Assembly: GCA_964416315.1 (NCBI GenBank)
Contig: CAYQDR010000005.1
Location: 1 to 64,000 of the forward strand
Reading direction: 5' to 3'
Length of the DNA: 64,000 nt
DNA from: CAYQDR01 sp964416315
Lineage (GTDB): Bacteria > Methylomirabilota > Methylomirabilia > Rokubacteriales > DASRDR01
Position numbers and translations under genes: made by a program. A model generated the notes under the pieces. It was not told the DNA's origin, did no database searches, and worked only from the letters and a program-made list of their open reading frames with translations. This document shows, piece by piece, positions 24,630 through 32,728 of the stretch (position 1 is the first letter of the stretch; every line of letters begins with the position of its first letter).

Positions 24630-25652
24630 TCAGAGCCGGCCCCGCAGAGCCTCCGCCAGCGCGGCGACCTGGGCGCGGTCGCTCCGGGTCTCGAGGGGGA
24701 GGTAGGGCGCCAGGCGGTCCAGCAGGCCCGCGTACCGGGCCCGGAGCGCGTCCGCGAGTCCCTCGAGCGGCGCCTCGACGGCGAAGGTCGCCAGCATCTC
24801 GTCGGTGATCAGGGCGGCCATCCCGGCCCAGTCTCCCTCCACCGACTTCCGGTGGAGGCGCGGCATCAGGTCCTGCCAGCCGTGCGCGGCGAGCACGGGC
24901 TCGTAGGTCCGCGTGGAGGCGTAGAAGGCGATCTGCGCCTTGACCTGCTCCCGGGTTTGCACCCGCTCCTCGTCGCTCCGCCCGGTGATCATGAACACGG
25001 AGGTCGCGAGCACGATGTCGGCGCGCGTGCGGCCGCTCTTCGCGAGGCCGGCCTCGATCTGCGGGAGGGCGAACTCCCGGAGGTAGGCGACCGAGTGGAA
25101 GGGGTGGAGGTGGACGCCCTCGCACACCTCACCCGCGAGGCGCAGGTTGTAGGCATTCACCGCCGCGATGTAGATCGGGATCCGCGGGTACGCGATCGGC
25201 GCCGGGGCGAAGAAGGGCGTCATGAGCGTGATCGCGTAGTGCTCGCCCCGGAAGTTGATCGGCTTCCCCGTCTGCCAGCACTCCCAGAGGGCCCGGAGCG
25301 CCAGGATGTACTCGCGGAGCCGGGGGCCGGGGGCGCTCCAGGGGACCGAGAAGCGGCGCTCGTTGTGGCCCTTGACCTGGGTGCCGAGCCCGAGGATGAA
25401 GCGCCCCGCCGACGCGGCCTGGAGGTCCCACGCCGTGTGCGCGACCACGGTCGGGCTCCGCGGGAACGCGACCGCGATCGCGGTCCCCAGGCTCACCCGG
25501 TGCGTGTGCTCGGCGGCCAGGGCGAGGGGGAGGAAGGGGTCGTGCTTCGTTTCCGACGCCCAGACCCCGTCGAAGTCGAGCGCCTCGGCGTCGCGCGCGA
25601 CGGCCGGGACGTCGCGGAGCGTGTCGATCGCGACGTTGATGTCCAACTTCAT
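24630..25652 (-). CDS. LLM-class flavin-dependent oxidoreductase 2
   Basis: 340 aa luciferase-like TIM barrel, of the family often labelled F420-dependent TIGR03617-like. Blocks: FDGVWASETKHDPFLPL, RVSLGTAIAVAFPRSP, AGRFILGLGTQVKGHNERRF, PRIPIYIAAVN, EGVHLHPFHS. Its ATG overlaps the TGA of the acyl-AMP ligase gene (ATGA), so the two products are probably made together and may act on one acyl compound. Cofactor choice (F420 or FMN) and substrate are unproven. Confidence 0.8.
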   Translation of the reverse strand: MKLDINVAIDTLRDVPAVARDAEALDFDGVWASETKHDPFLPLALAAEHTHRVSLGTAIAVAFPRSPTVVAHTAWDLQAASAGRFILGLGTQVKGHNERRFSVPWSAPGPRLREYILALRALWECWQTGKPINFRGEHYAITLMTPFFAPAPIAYPRIPIYIAAVNAYNLRLAGEVCEGVHLHPFHSVAYLREFALPQIEAGLAKSGRTRADIVLATSVFMITGRSDEERVQTREQVKAQIAFYASTRTYEPVLAAHGWQDLMPRLHRKSVEGDWAGMAALITDEMLATFAVEAPLEGLADALRARYAGLLDRLAPYLPLETRSDRAQVAALAEALRGRL

Positions 25653-27343
25653 CTGGGCTCGTCCGCCCCTCGGGCGTCGGCCGCGTGCCCGGCCGCCCCG
25701 GTCTGGTAGAGCACTCGGTCGGCGAGCGCCCCGGCGGCGAGCTCCGCCGCGAGCGCCGAGCGCTGGATCTTGCCGCTCGAGGTCTTCGGGATCGTGTGGG
25801 CGCGCACGAGGAGGACCCGAGCGGGCCGGACGCCCCGGCGGCGGTGCAGCTCGGCGCCGATCTGTCGCGCGAGCCTCGAGGACTGTTCGGCCGCTGCGCC
25901 CTCGTCCCGGACCTCCGCGACCACGTGGAGGCGCTGGGTCCCCGTGCGCTCGCTCTCGACGCCGACGGCGGCGGAGTAGCGGATGCCCGGCAGGCCGTCC
26001 ACGATCTCCTCGAGGTCCGCGGGCGCCACGTTCTCGCCGCCGACGATGATGATGTCCTTGATGCGCCCGGTCACGTAGAGGTACCCCTCGGGGTCGAGGA
26101 CCCCGAGGTCTCCCGTGTGGAGCCACCCGTCCCGGAGCGCCCGCGCCGTCGCCTCCGCGTCCCGGTAGTACCCCTGCATGACGCCGGGGCTCTGGACGAG
26201 GATCTCGCCGACCTCCCCGGACCGCGCGCGCCCCGCGCCCTCGGGCCCGGCGATCGCCACCCGAACGCCCGGGCACGGCCGGCCGACCGAGACGAGCGTT
26301 CCCGAGGGATCGAGGCGGAGCGGCTCCCCCGGCGGCCAGATCGCGACGGCCAGCGTCGCTTCGGCCAGGCCGTAGGCCGGGCAGAAGACATCCTTCACGC
26401 CGAAGCGCGCCTCGAACGCGCGGATCGTCGTGAGGCGGACGGACTCGGCTCCGGAGAGCGCCATGCGGAGGCTCCCGAGGTCGAGGCCGCCCGTGTCGTG
26501 GATGTTCCGGACACAGTTCCGGTAGCCGAAGTCCGGGGCCACGGTGAAGACGCCGCGGTGCTCGGTGATCGCCTCGAGCCATGCCCGCGGGTTCCGGAGG
26601 TCCGGCGGCAGGAGGACGAGCGGGGTGCCCGTGTGGAGCGGGCAGAAGCCGCAGCCGATCAGCCCCATGTCGTGGTAGAGGGGGAGCCAGCTCACCACGG
26701 TGTCGGCGGGCGTCATGCCGACCGCCTCGACCATGAGCCGCACCGTCGCCATCACATTGGCGTGCGTGAGGACGACGCCGCGCGGCGCCGCCGTGCTCCC
26801 GGAGGTGTACTGGAGGAAGCAGACGTCGTCCTCGCGCGGCTCGGGGAGGCGCGCGGGCGGCGCCCCGGTGTCCAGCCCGTCCGGGGTGAGGTAGTGGCGC
26901 ATGTCGGGCGCCTCGGCGCGGGCCGCCTCGACGTCGTCGTGGAACCAGTCCACGGTGACGACCGCCCGCGCCTCGGCGTTCCGGAAGATGCGCGCCTTGA
27001 GCTCGGGCGCGAGGGTCGGGTAGAGCGGCACCGGCACGGCGCCCAGGGCGAGCGTCCCGAAGAAGGCGAAGAAGAACTCCTGGCAGGTCGGCAGGATGAG
27101 CGCGACCTTGTCCCCGGGGCCGAGCCCGTGCGCGGCGAGCGCCCCGGCGTACCGGAGGCTCGTCGCGTGGAGCCGGCCGACCGTGAGCGTGTCGCCGAAC
27201 AGCGTGAGGTAGGTGCCGTCGGGCGCGACCGCGGCGCGCCGGGCGATCAGCTCCCAGAGCGTCCGCGCCTCGGCCGGATTCCAGGGCTGTCGGGTCGCCT
27301 GGGTCAGAGCCTGCGCGGTGGAGGGCGAGCGCTCAGGTGTCAT
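25649..27343 (-). CDS. Acyl-CoA synthetase / fatty acyl-AMP ligase
   Basis: 564 aa ANL-superfamily adenylating enzyme. ATP-binding YTSGSTAAPRG near 180, then SWLPLYHDMGLIG, which is typical of fatty acyl-AMP ligases, the TGDLG motif, and the C-terminal catalytic lysine in PKTSSGKIQR. It activates a carboxylic acid as acyl-AMP for transfer to CoA or a carrier protein; no carrier gene lies nearby. ATG 27343; a 26-codon ORF ends in an ATGA overlap with it. Confidence 0.8.
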   Translation of the reverse strand: MTPERSPSTAQALTQATRQPWNPAEARTLWELIARRAAVAPDGTYLTLFGDTLTVGRLHATSLRYAGALAAHGLGPGDKVALILPTCQEFFFAFFGTLALGAVPVPLYPTLAPELKARIFRNAEARAVVTVDWFHDDVEAARAEAPDMRHYLTPDGLDTGAPPARLPEPREDDVCFLQYTSGSTAAPRGVVLTHANVMATVRLMVEAVGMTPADTVVSWLPLYHDMGLIGCGFCPLHTGTPLVLLPPDLRNPRAWLEAITEHRGVFTVAPDFGYRNCVRNIHDTGGLDLGSLRMALSGAESVRLTTIRAFEARFGVKDVFCPAYGLAEATLAVAIWPPGEPLRLDPSGTLVSVGRPCPGVRVAIAGPEGAGRARSGEVGEILVQSPGVMQGYYRDAEATARALRDGWLHTGDLGVLDPEGYLYVTGRIKDIIIVGGENVAPADLEEIVDGLPGIRYSAAVGVESERTGTQRLHVVAEVRDEGAAAEQSSRLARQIGAELHRRRGVRPARVLLVRAHTIPKTSSGKIQRSALAAELAAGALADRVLYQTGAAGHAADARGADEPR

Positions 27344-27420
27344 GGGGCCGCCGACCCAGACGGGCCGAACTTCGCCAGAAGCGCCTCGACGTCGTGCTTG
27401 AGTTCCGGCAGGCGAGTCAC
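27340..27420 (-). CDS. 26-codon ORF coupled to the acyl-AMP ligase
   Basis: GTG 27420 to TGA 27340, reading VTRLPELKHDVEALLAKFG and a short tail. Its stop overlaps the ligase ATG (ATGA). It may be a leader peptide, or a remnant: LPELKHDVEALLAKFG resembles the first helix of MNT nucleotidyltransferases. The rest of 27421-27619 shows no gene. Confidence 0.3.
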   Translation of the reverse strand: MTRLPELKHDVEALLAKFGPSGSAAP

Positions 27421-27619
27421 GACGGTATGTGGCTCAGGTAGACTCGGTCGTCCTTCACAGGGACCGAGTCCAGCCCTCGGACTGCCATGGCGCCTCTCCG
27501 CAACCGTGGGTCAAACCGATCATACCCCGGAGGTGACGCGGATGGAAACGGAACTTCCTGAAATATGGCGATGTTCGCCCGCGACCTCCCCCCGGGTGAC
27601 TGGAGGTGGATTTGCGCCG

Positions 27620-28690
27620 TCAGTCCACCCAGGCGGCGATGAAGACGTTGTACTCGCGGGGCGCGCTCGCGCCGCGGTTCGAGCAGAAGACCAGACGGCT
27701 CCCGTCACGGGAGAACATCGGGAACGCGGCGAACGACTCGGCGTACGTGAGCCGCTCCACGCCGCCGCCGTCCCGGCGGACGAGGTACAGGGCGAAGTCG
27801 AACCGGCCCGGGTCGTGGAGGTTCGAGGCGAAGACGATCCGCTCGCCGTCGGGGTGGAGGAACGGCGCCCAGTTCGCCGCCCCGTTTGCCGTGACCTGCC
27901 GGACGCCGGTTCCGTCCGCGCTCATGACGAAGAGCTCGGCGCGGTGCGGGCGGACGAGGCCGCGCGCGAGCAGGGCGCGGTACTCGGCCAGCTCCGCGGC
28001 CTCGGTCGGGTGCCGGCCCCGCCACACGATCTGCCGGCCGTCCCAGGAGAAAAACGGGCCGCCGTCGTAGCCCGGCCGATCGGTGAGGCGGGTCACGTTG
28101 CCCCCGTCGGGGTCGCAGAGGTAGAGGTCGAGATCCCCCTCCCGGAGCGAGGTGAAGACGATCCGGCGCCCGTCGGCGGCGACGGCGCCCTCGGCGTCGT
28201 ATCCCGCATGGGCGGTGATCCGGCGGAGGTCGCTGCCGTCGGGGGTGCACGTGAAGAGCTCGTAGTCGTAGAGCGGCCAGACGTAGCCCCGCGAACGGTC
28301 GGGCGGGGGAGGGCACTCCGCGCCCGCGAGGTGCGTCGAGGCGTAGAGGAGCCGGCTCCCGTCGGGGAAGAAGTAGGCGCAGGTCGTCCGCCCGCGGCCC
28401 GTCGAGACCAGGCGGACCTGGCTCCCGTCGGCGCGCATCGTGAAGATCTGGTCGCAGCCGAACGGGGGACGCGTGGACTGGAAGACGAGCCGCTCCCCCG
28501 TCCAGTCGAAGTAGGCCTCCGCGTTCTGGCCGCCGAAGGTGAGCTGCTGGAGGGCGCCCAGGTGCCGCTCGCGGGGATCCCGCGGCGCCTCGGGCGCCGC
28601 CGCCCGGGCGCGGCGCTGGCGTCCGTGATCCCAGAGGGCCGCTGCCGCACCCGCGAGACCGAGTCGCAGCAGGCTCCGCCGGTCCAGCAT
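27620..28690 (-). CDS. Tat-exported TolB/PD40-type beta-propeller protein
   Basis: 356 aa. A twin-arginine signal (LDRRSLLRLGLAGAAAAL) at the N-terminus directs folded export. The rest is a series of PD40 blades: YFDWTGERLVFQSTR, YFFPDGSRLLYAST, AADGRRIVFTSLREGDLDLYLCDPDG, LHPDGERIVFASNLH, MFSRDGSRLVFCSNRG. Such propellers bind proteins or peptides; no catalytic domain is attached. ATG 28690 uses GAGGGG, which lies inside a REP-like element. Encoded after the M28 peptidase, it may work with it outside the membrane. Confidence 0.75.
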   Translation of the reverse strand: MLDRRSLLRLGLAGAAAALWDHGRQRRARAAAPEAPRDPRERHLGALQQLTFGGQNAEAYFDWTGERLVFQSTRPPFGCDQIFTMRADGSQVRLVSTGRGRTTCAYFFPDGSRLLYASTHLAGAECPPPPDRSRGYVWPLYDYELFTCTPDGSDLRRITAHAGYDAEGAVAADGRRIVFTSLREGDLDLYLCDPDGGNVTRLTDRPGYDGGPFFSWDGRQIVWRGRHPTEAAELAEYRALLARGLVRPHRAELFVMSADGTGVRQVTANGAANWAPFLHPDGERIVFASNLHDPGRFDFALYLVRRDGGGVERLTYAESFAAFPMFSRDGSRLVFCSNRGASAPREYNVFIAAWVD

Positions 28691-28693
28691 GAC

Positions 28694-28730
28694 CCCTCAC
28701 CCTGCCCTCTCCCCTGGGGGGAGAGGCCTC
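28694..28730. repeat. REP-like palindrome, copy B
   Basis: CCTCACCCTGCCCTCTCCCC with stem CCTCTCCCC/GGGGAGAGG. It fills the gap between the M28 peptidase stop and the propeller gene start, and supplies the latter's ribosome-binding bases. Confidence 0.65.
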
Positions 28731-28737
28731 AGGATCG

Positions 28738-30543
28738 TTACCTCCGTTGCTCGAGGATTGCCTGCGCCGTGTGCTCCGCGCCGTCGCGGACGTAGATCAC
28801 CGCGACCGTGTCACCGGCCCGCCGCGTCCGGAGGGCGAACGTGAGGTCGTCGAGCGTCCGGACGGTCACACCCGCGAAGCGCACGATGACGTCGCCCGCG
28901 CGCAGCCCCGCGCGCTCCGCCGGGCTCCCGGGGCGCACGCCCCCGAGCCGGACGCCGGGGATGGGGCTGTCGGCGAAGTCGGGCACCGAGCCGAAGTAGG
29001 GCCCGTAGCCCCCGCCCGCGGCCGGCCGAGCCCCACCCGTCGCGGGGGCCCGCACGAACGCCAGGCGGTCGTCGCGGTCGGCGAGCGCGCGGACGGTCCG
29101 GTAGGCGACCTCCGCCACCTTCCGGAGCCCGTCGGCGTTGACCTTGTCCCAGGTGTCGCTCGGCCGGTGGTAGTCCCCGTGCGTCCCGGTGAAGAAGAAG
29201 ACCACCGGGCGGTCCTGGTTGTAGAAGGCCGTGTGGTCCGAGGGCCCGATCCCATCGCCGCGGAGAGCGAGCTGGACGCCGAGCCCCTGCGCGCTCTGCT
29301 CGACCACCGCGCGGAGCCCCTGGCCCGAGTCCACGCCCATCACGTAGAGCCGGTCCCCCTGCATGCGGCCCACGCTGTCGAGGTTCACCATCGCGACCGT
29401 CCGCTCGATCGGCACCGGCGGGTGCTGGACGTAGTGGGCCGAGCCGAGGAGCCCCAGCTCCTCCCCCGAGAACGCGACGAAGACGAGGCTCCGGCGCGCG
29501 CCGCCGGCGCGCGCGAACGCCTCGGCGAGGCCGACGACGACCGCGGTGCCCGAGGCGTTGTCGTCGGCCCCCGGGTGGATCTCGTCGGCGCGGTCGGGGG
29601 CCAGGGAGAACGGGCTGCCGCGGCCGAGGTGGTCGTAGTGCCCGCCGACGACCACGACCTCGTCGCGGCGGGTCGGGTCCGTCCCGGGCAGGAAGCCGAC
29701 GACGTTCGCCGTCTGGCCGCGCTCCCGGACGAGCGCCACGCGGAGCCGCGCCGTCACGCCGGGGAGGGGGCTCGACCGCGGGGCGAGCGCGCGGTCGATG
29801 TCGGCCTGGAGCGCCGCGAGGTCCAGGCCCGCGGGGGCGAGCATCGCCGCCGCCGTGGCCCGCGTCGCGCTCACGGCGAGGAGACCCCAGGCCGGGGTCG
29901 TGCCCCGAATCGGCCGGGGCGGGTCCTCTGCCCGGCCGGGGTTCTCCACGACGACGACGCCCGCCGCGCCGTGCTCGCGGGCGTTGAGGACCTTGTGACG
30001 GAGCTCCGTGTAGTGGAAGTGTTCGGGCGCGCGGAACGGCCCCTGGGGATCCCGCTCGCGCGGCTCGCCGGTCATGACGAGGATCACCTTGCCGCGGACG
30101 TCCAGGCCCGCGTAGTCGTCGTACCCGAGCGCGGGCGCCGTGATGCCGTAGCCCGCGAAGACGGCCTCGGCCCTCACCTCGCCGTCGTTCGAGAAGGTGA
30201 AGGGCAGGAAGTCCGGGCCCGCGGCGAACCGTTGTGCGCCCCCTGGCGCCGAGACCTCGAGCGCGTTGTCGACGCCGAGCCGGACGCGCGTCAGGACCTC
30301 GAAGCGCTGGAGGTAGGTGCCGGCGTCGCCGGCGGGTTTGAGGCCGATGCGCCGGAAGTGGTCCGCCAGATACCGGGCCGCGCGGTCCGCGCCCGCCGTT
30401 CCGGCGCCGCGCCCTTCCATCGCCGGGGCGCTGAGGTCACGGACCCAGCCGAGGAGCCGCGCCGCATCGGGCAGGGGATCGGCTGTGGCGGCGATGGCCC
30501 CGAGGGCCACGCCGATGAGGATCGCAAGCCGAAGCGGCTTCAC
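28738..30543 (-). CDS. Secreted M28 aminopeptidase with PA and PDZ domains
   Basis: 601 aa. Signal peptide 1-21. A PA-type insert (GVDNALEV... to about 220) precedes the M28 catalytic core, with all five zinc-site residues: VVGGHYDHLG, GADDNASG, FSGEELGLLG, MVNLDSVG and GPSDHTAFY. The C-terminal 90 residues form a PDZ domain (GVRLGGVRPGSPAERAGLRAGDVIVRFAG). It should cleave N-terminal residues from peptides outside the inner membrane. GTG 30543, 4 nt after the PIG-L gene stop. Confidence 0.85.
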   Translation of the reverse strand: MKPLRLAILIGVALGAIAATADPLPDAARLLGWVRDLSAPAMEGRGAGTAGADRAARYLADHFRRIGLKPAGDAGTYLQRFEVLTRVRLGVDNALEVSAPGGAQRFAAGPDFLPFTFSNDGEVRAEAVFAGYGITAPALGYDDYAGLDVRGKVILVMTGEPRERDPQGPFRAPEHFHYTELRHKVLNAREHGAAGVVVVENPGRAEDPPRPIRGTTPAWGLLAVSATRATAAAMLAPAGLDLAALQADIDRALAPRSSPLPGVTARLRVALVRERGQTANVVGFLPGTDPTRRDEVVVVGGHYDHLGRGSPFSLAPDRADEIHPGADDNASGTAVVVGLAEAFARAGGARRSLVFVAFSGEELGLLGSAHYVQHPPVPIERTVAMVNLDSVGRMQGDRLYVMGVDSGQGLRAVVEQSAQGLGVQLALRGDGIGPSDHTAFYNQDRPVVFFFTGTHGDYHRPSDTWDKVNADGLRKVAEVAYRTVRALADRDDRLAFVRAPATGGARPAAGGGYGPYFGSVPDFADSPIPGVRLGGVRPGSPAERAGLRAGDVIVRFAGVTVRTLDDLTFALRTRRAGDTVAVIYVRDGAEHTAQAILEQRR

Positions 30544-30547
30544 AGCC

Positions 30548-31246
30548 CTAACGCGGCAAGTGGATGACGCGGAACGCTTCCGCGTACGTGTGGCCGTGCG
30601 GCTTGCCGACGTCGGCGGCCCGCTGGCGGGCGAGGGCCTCGAAGCCGGCCGGATCGCGGAGCTGGCTCGCGTGGCAGCGGGCCGCCGCGAGCTTCTGGTC
30701 GATCGTCCCGGTGATGTCCACGACGACGTCGGGCTCGGGGTGGCCGACGAGGTAGACCTCGCGCACCCGGTGGGGCTCGAACCCTTCCCGCACGAGCTCG
30801 GGGAAGTGCATGCGGTCGCGCGCGTAGGGATACACGGCGTCGAGCGCGAGCCGGCCGGCGTGGCGGTGGTCCCGGTGTCCCGCGTAGGGGTTCAGGCCGG
30901 GGAAGGGGTTCTGCGTCACCACGCGCTCGGGTCGGAAGCGACGGATCTCCCGGACCACGTCGCGCCGCGCCTCGCGCGTGTCCTCGAGCTCGCCGTCGGG
31001 GTACCCGAGGAAGACGACCTCTTTGACCCCGAGCGTCCGCGCCGCCGCGCGTTGCTCCTCTTCGCGGATCGCCGCCAGGCGCTCGGGCGTCATGGCCGGG
31101 TCGTCGGACCCCTTGTTGCCGTTCGTCAGGATGCAGTAGAAAACCTCGTAACCCTCGCCGATCCACCGGGCGACGGTGCCGCCGAAGCCGAACTCGGCGT
31201 CGTCCGGGTGGGCGACGACGACGAGAATGCGTCGAATCTCCTCCAT
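30548..31246 (-). CDS. PIG-L/LmbE-family deacetylase
   Basis: 232 aa zinc-dependent N-deacetylase fold. The metal motif AHPDDAEFG (His13, Asp15, Asp16) is at the N-terminus and the second part, NPYAGHRDHRHAG, lies near 120. Family members deacetylate N-acetylglucosamine conjugates, such as mycothiol or bacillithiol precursors and GPI lipids. The substrate here is unknown. ATG 31246 has GGAGGGGG upstream. First gene of the leftward PIG-L/M28/propeller set. Confidence 0.8.
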   Translation of the reverse strand: MEEIRRILVVVAHPDDAEFGFGGTVARWIGEGYEVFYCILTNGNKGSDDPAMTPERLAAIREEEQRAAARTLGVKEVVFLGYPDGELEDTREARRDVVREIRRFRPERVVTQNPFPGLNPYAGHRDHRHAGRLALDAVYPYARDRMHFPELVREGFEPHRVREVYLVGHPEPDVVVDITGTIDQKLAAARCHASQLRDPAGFEALARQRAADVGKPHGHTYAEAFRVIHLPR

Positions 31247-31414
31247 GCCCCCTCCTGGGGTGCCGGCCGCGCCGGCGCCGCGCTTCACTCTACCACGCCA
31301 CCCGGCGGCCGGCCCCGGCGCGGCCTCGGACGAGCTCCAGAGCTCCGGGGAGCCGTGGTCATTCTTACCCATAACGGCGCTCATTTACGACGTTCCGTTT
31401 CCCGAAGAATCCGT

Positions 31415-31443
31415 TTGACGCGGGGATAACGACGGTTTATGAT
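31415..31443 (+). promoter_or_regulatory. Promoter of the IclR gene
   Basis: TTGACG (31415-31420), 17-nt spacer, TATGAT (31438-31443): five of six matches in each box. A direct repeat CCGTTT (31395 and 31411) overlaps the -35 and could be an operator. Confidence 0.65.
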
Positions 31444-31490
31444 TTCTCTCGACGCCTGTTTAGGACATTCACCGAAAGGGCACGGGCCCG

Positions 31491-32279
31491 ATGAAGAAAG
31501 CCAAGGCGGACTACCTGATCCAGTCGGTCAGCCGGGCGCTCGACATCCTCGAAGCGTTCACGAGCGCGCAGGAGGAGCTCGGCGTGACCGAGCTCTCGCG
31601 GAAGCTCAAGCTCCACAAGAACAACGTCTTCCGGCTCCTGGCGACGCTCGAGACCCGGGGCTACGTCGAGCAGGACAAGGAGACGGGGAGCTACCGGCTG
31701 GGCATGCGGACCTTCGAGGTCGCGAGCGTCTTCCTCCACCACCTCGGCCTCGTCAAGCAGGCCCGCGCGGTCCTCGAGCAGCTCGCGCTCGAGACGGGCG
31801 AGACGAGCTACCTCGGCATCCTCGACGGCCCCTGGGTCGTGTGCGTGGACATGGTGGAGACGCCCCACGCCGTCCGGGTCGTTCCCCAGCTCGGCCGGCG
31901 CCTCCCCGCCCACGCCACCGCCCTCGGCAAGGCCCAGCTGGCCTTCCGTCCCCAGGAGGAGCTGGAGCAGCTCTGGAAGCAGCACGAGCCCATGGCCGTC
32001 ACGGCGCGCACCGTCACCGATCTCGGCCGGCTCGGCGAGGAGATCCAGCGCGGCGCGTCGCAGGAGCTGGCGCTCGAGGACGAGGAGTTCGCCCTCGGCG
32101 TCCGCGGCGTGGCCGCGCCGGTGCGCGACTACGCCAAGCGCGTCGTCGGCGCGATCGGCGTCGTGGGTCCGGCGTTCCGGCTCCCGCTCGAGCGGCTCGA
32201 CGGCGAGCTCGCGGCGCGCGTCAGGGGTGCGGCGCAGCAGGTTTCGAAGCGTCTCGGGTATGCCGTGATCCCGGGCTGA
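31491..32279 (+). CDS. IclR-family transcriptional regulator
   Basis: 262 aa. The winged helix fills residues 8-70 (SVSRALDILEAFTS, GVTELSRKLKLHKNNVFRLLATLETRGYV), followed by the IclR effector domain (LGILDGPWVVCVDMVET, LPAHATALGKAQLA, GVAAPVRDYAKRVVGAIGV). Such regulators usually control nearby aromatic or organic-acid catabolism, but no obvious target adjoins. ATG 31491; the ribosome site is poor. Confidence 0.85.
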   Translation: MKKAKADYLIQSVSRALDILEAFTSAQEELGVTELSRKLKLHKNNVFRLLATLETRGYVEQDKETGSYRLGMRTFEVASVFLHHLGLVKQARAVLEQLALETGETSYLGILDGPWVVCVDMVETPHAVRVVPQLGRRLPAHATALGKAQLAFRPQEELEQLWKQHEPMAVTARTVTDLGRLGEEIQRGASQELALEDEEFALGVRGVAAPVRDYAKRVVGAIGVVGPAFRLPLERLDGELAARVRGAAQQVSKRLGYAVIPG

Positions 32280-32310
32280 GCGCGGTGCGAGCCTGCGCCG
32301 CCGCCGCCCG

Positions 32311-32568
32311 GTGATCGCGCGTCCGTCCACCTCGTTCGTTCCGACGCCGCGCACCCTCTTCCGGCGCCGCCGCGCGCAGGCCGCCCTGAAGAGCGGCCTC
32401 GTCGTGGTGGCGCTCGGGCTCGTCGGCGCGCTCTTCCTCGCGCCGCGGGAGCTCGCCGCCGTGCGCCTTCTCGACGTCGGCCTCGCCTGGTGGGCCGCCC
32501 TCGCCGCGCACGGGCTGTTCCTCCTCCTGCTGGCCGCTGGCCCTCCCGGCGACGACGCGCGGCCATGA
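32311..32568 (+). CDS. Small two-helix membrane protein
   Basis: 85 aa from GTG 32311. A basic N-terminus (FRRRRAQAALK) precedes two hydrophobic helices (SGLVVVALGLVGALFLA and VGLAWWAALAAHGLFLLLLA). No family recognised. It lies between the IclR gene and a large unknown membrane protein on the same strand, possibly its partner. Confidence 0.45.
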   Translation: MIARPSTSFVPTPRTLFRRRRAQAALKSGLVVVALGLVGALFLAPRELAAVRLLDVGLAWWAALAAHGLFLLLLAAGPPGDDARP

Positions 32569-32728
32569 GCCGCCCCGTGGCACCCCGCTCCCGCGACGCC
32601 AACGGGGAAGCAGGCGGCGCCCCTCCCCCCCCCCGGAGGCCGCCGGAGGGACGGGACGTCGCGAGGGCGGCAGGCCCGAGCCGTCCCGGCGATCTGGATA
32701 AGAGGGAACGGGGGTGCGGGGGGACTTG

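Noticed and set aside
25685..28795. 1036-codon plus-strand open frame
   Set aside because: It runs antisense across the acyl-AMP ligase and propeller genes, is rich in Arg/Glu/Asp/Val/Pro runs and has no motifs. It is a high-GC shadow frame.
31395..31416. CCGTTT direct repeat as an IclR operator
   Set aside because: IclR sites are usually palindromic; a 6-bp direct repeat in a short promoter can arise by chance. Kept only as a remark on the promoter.
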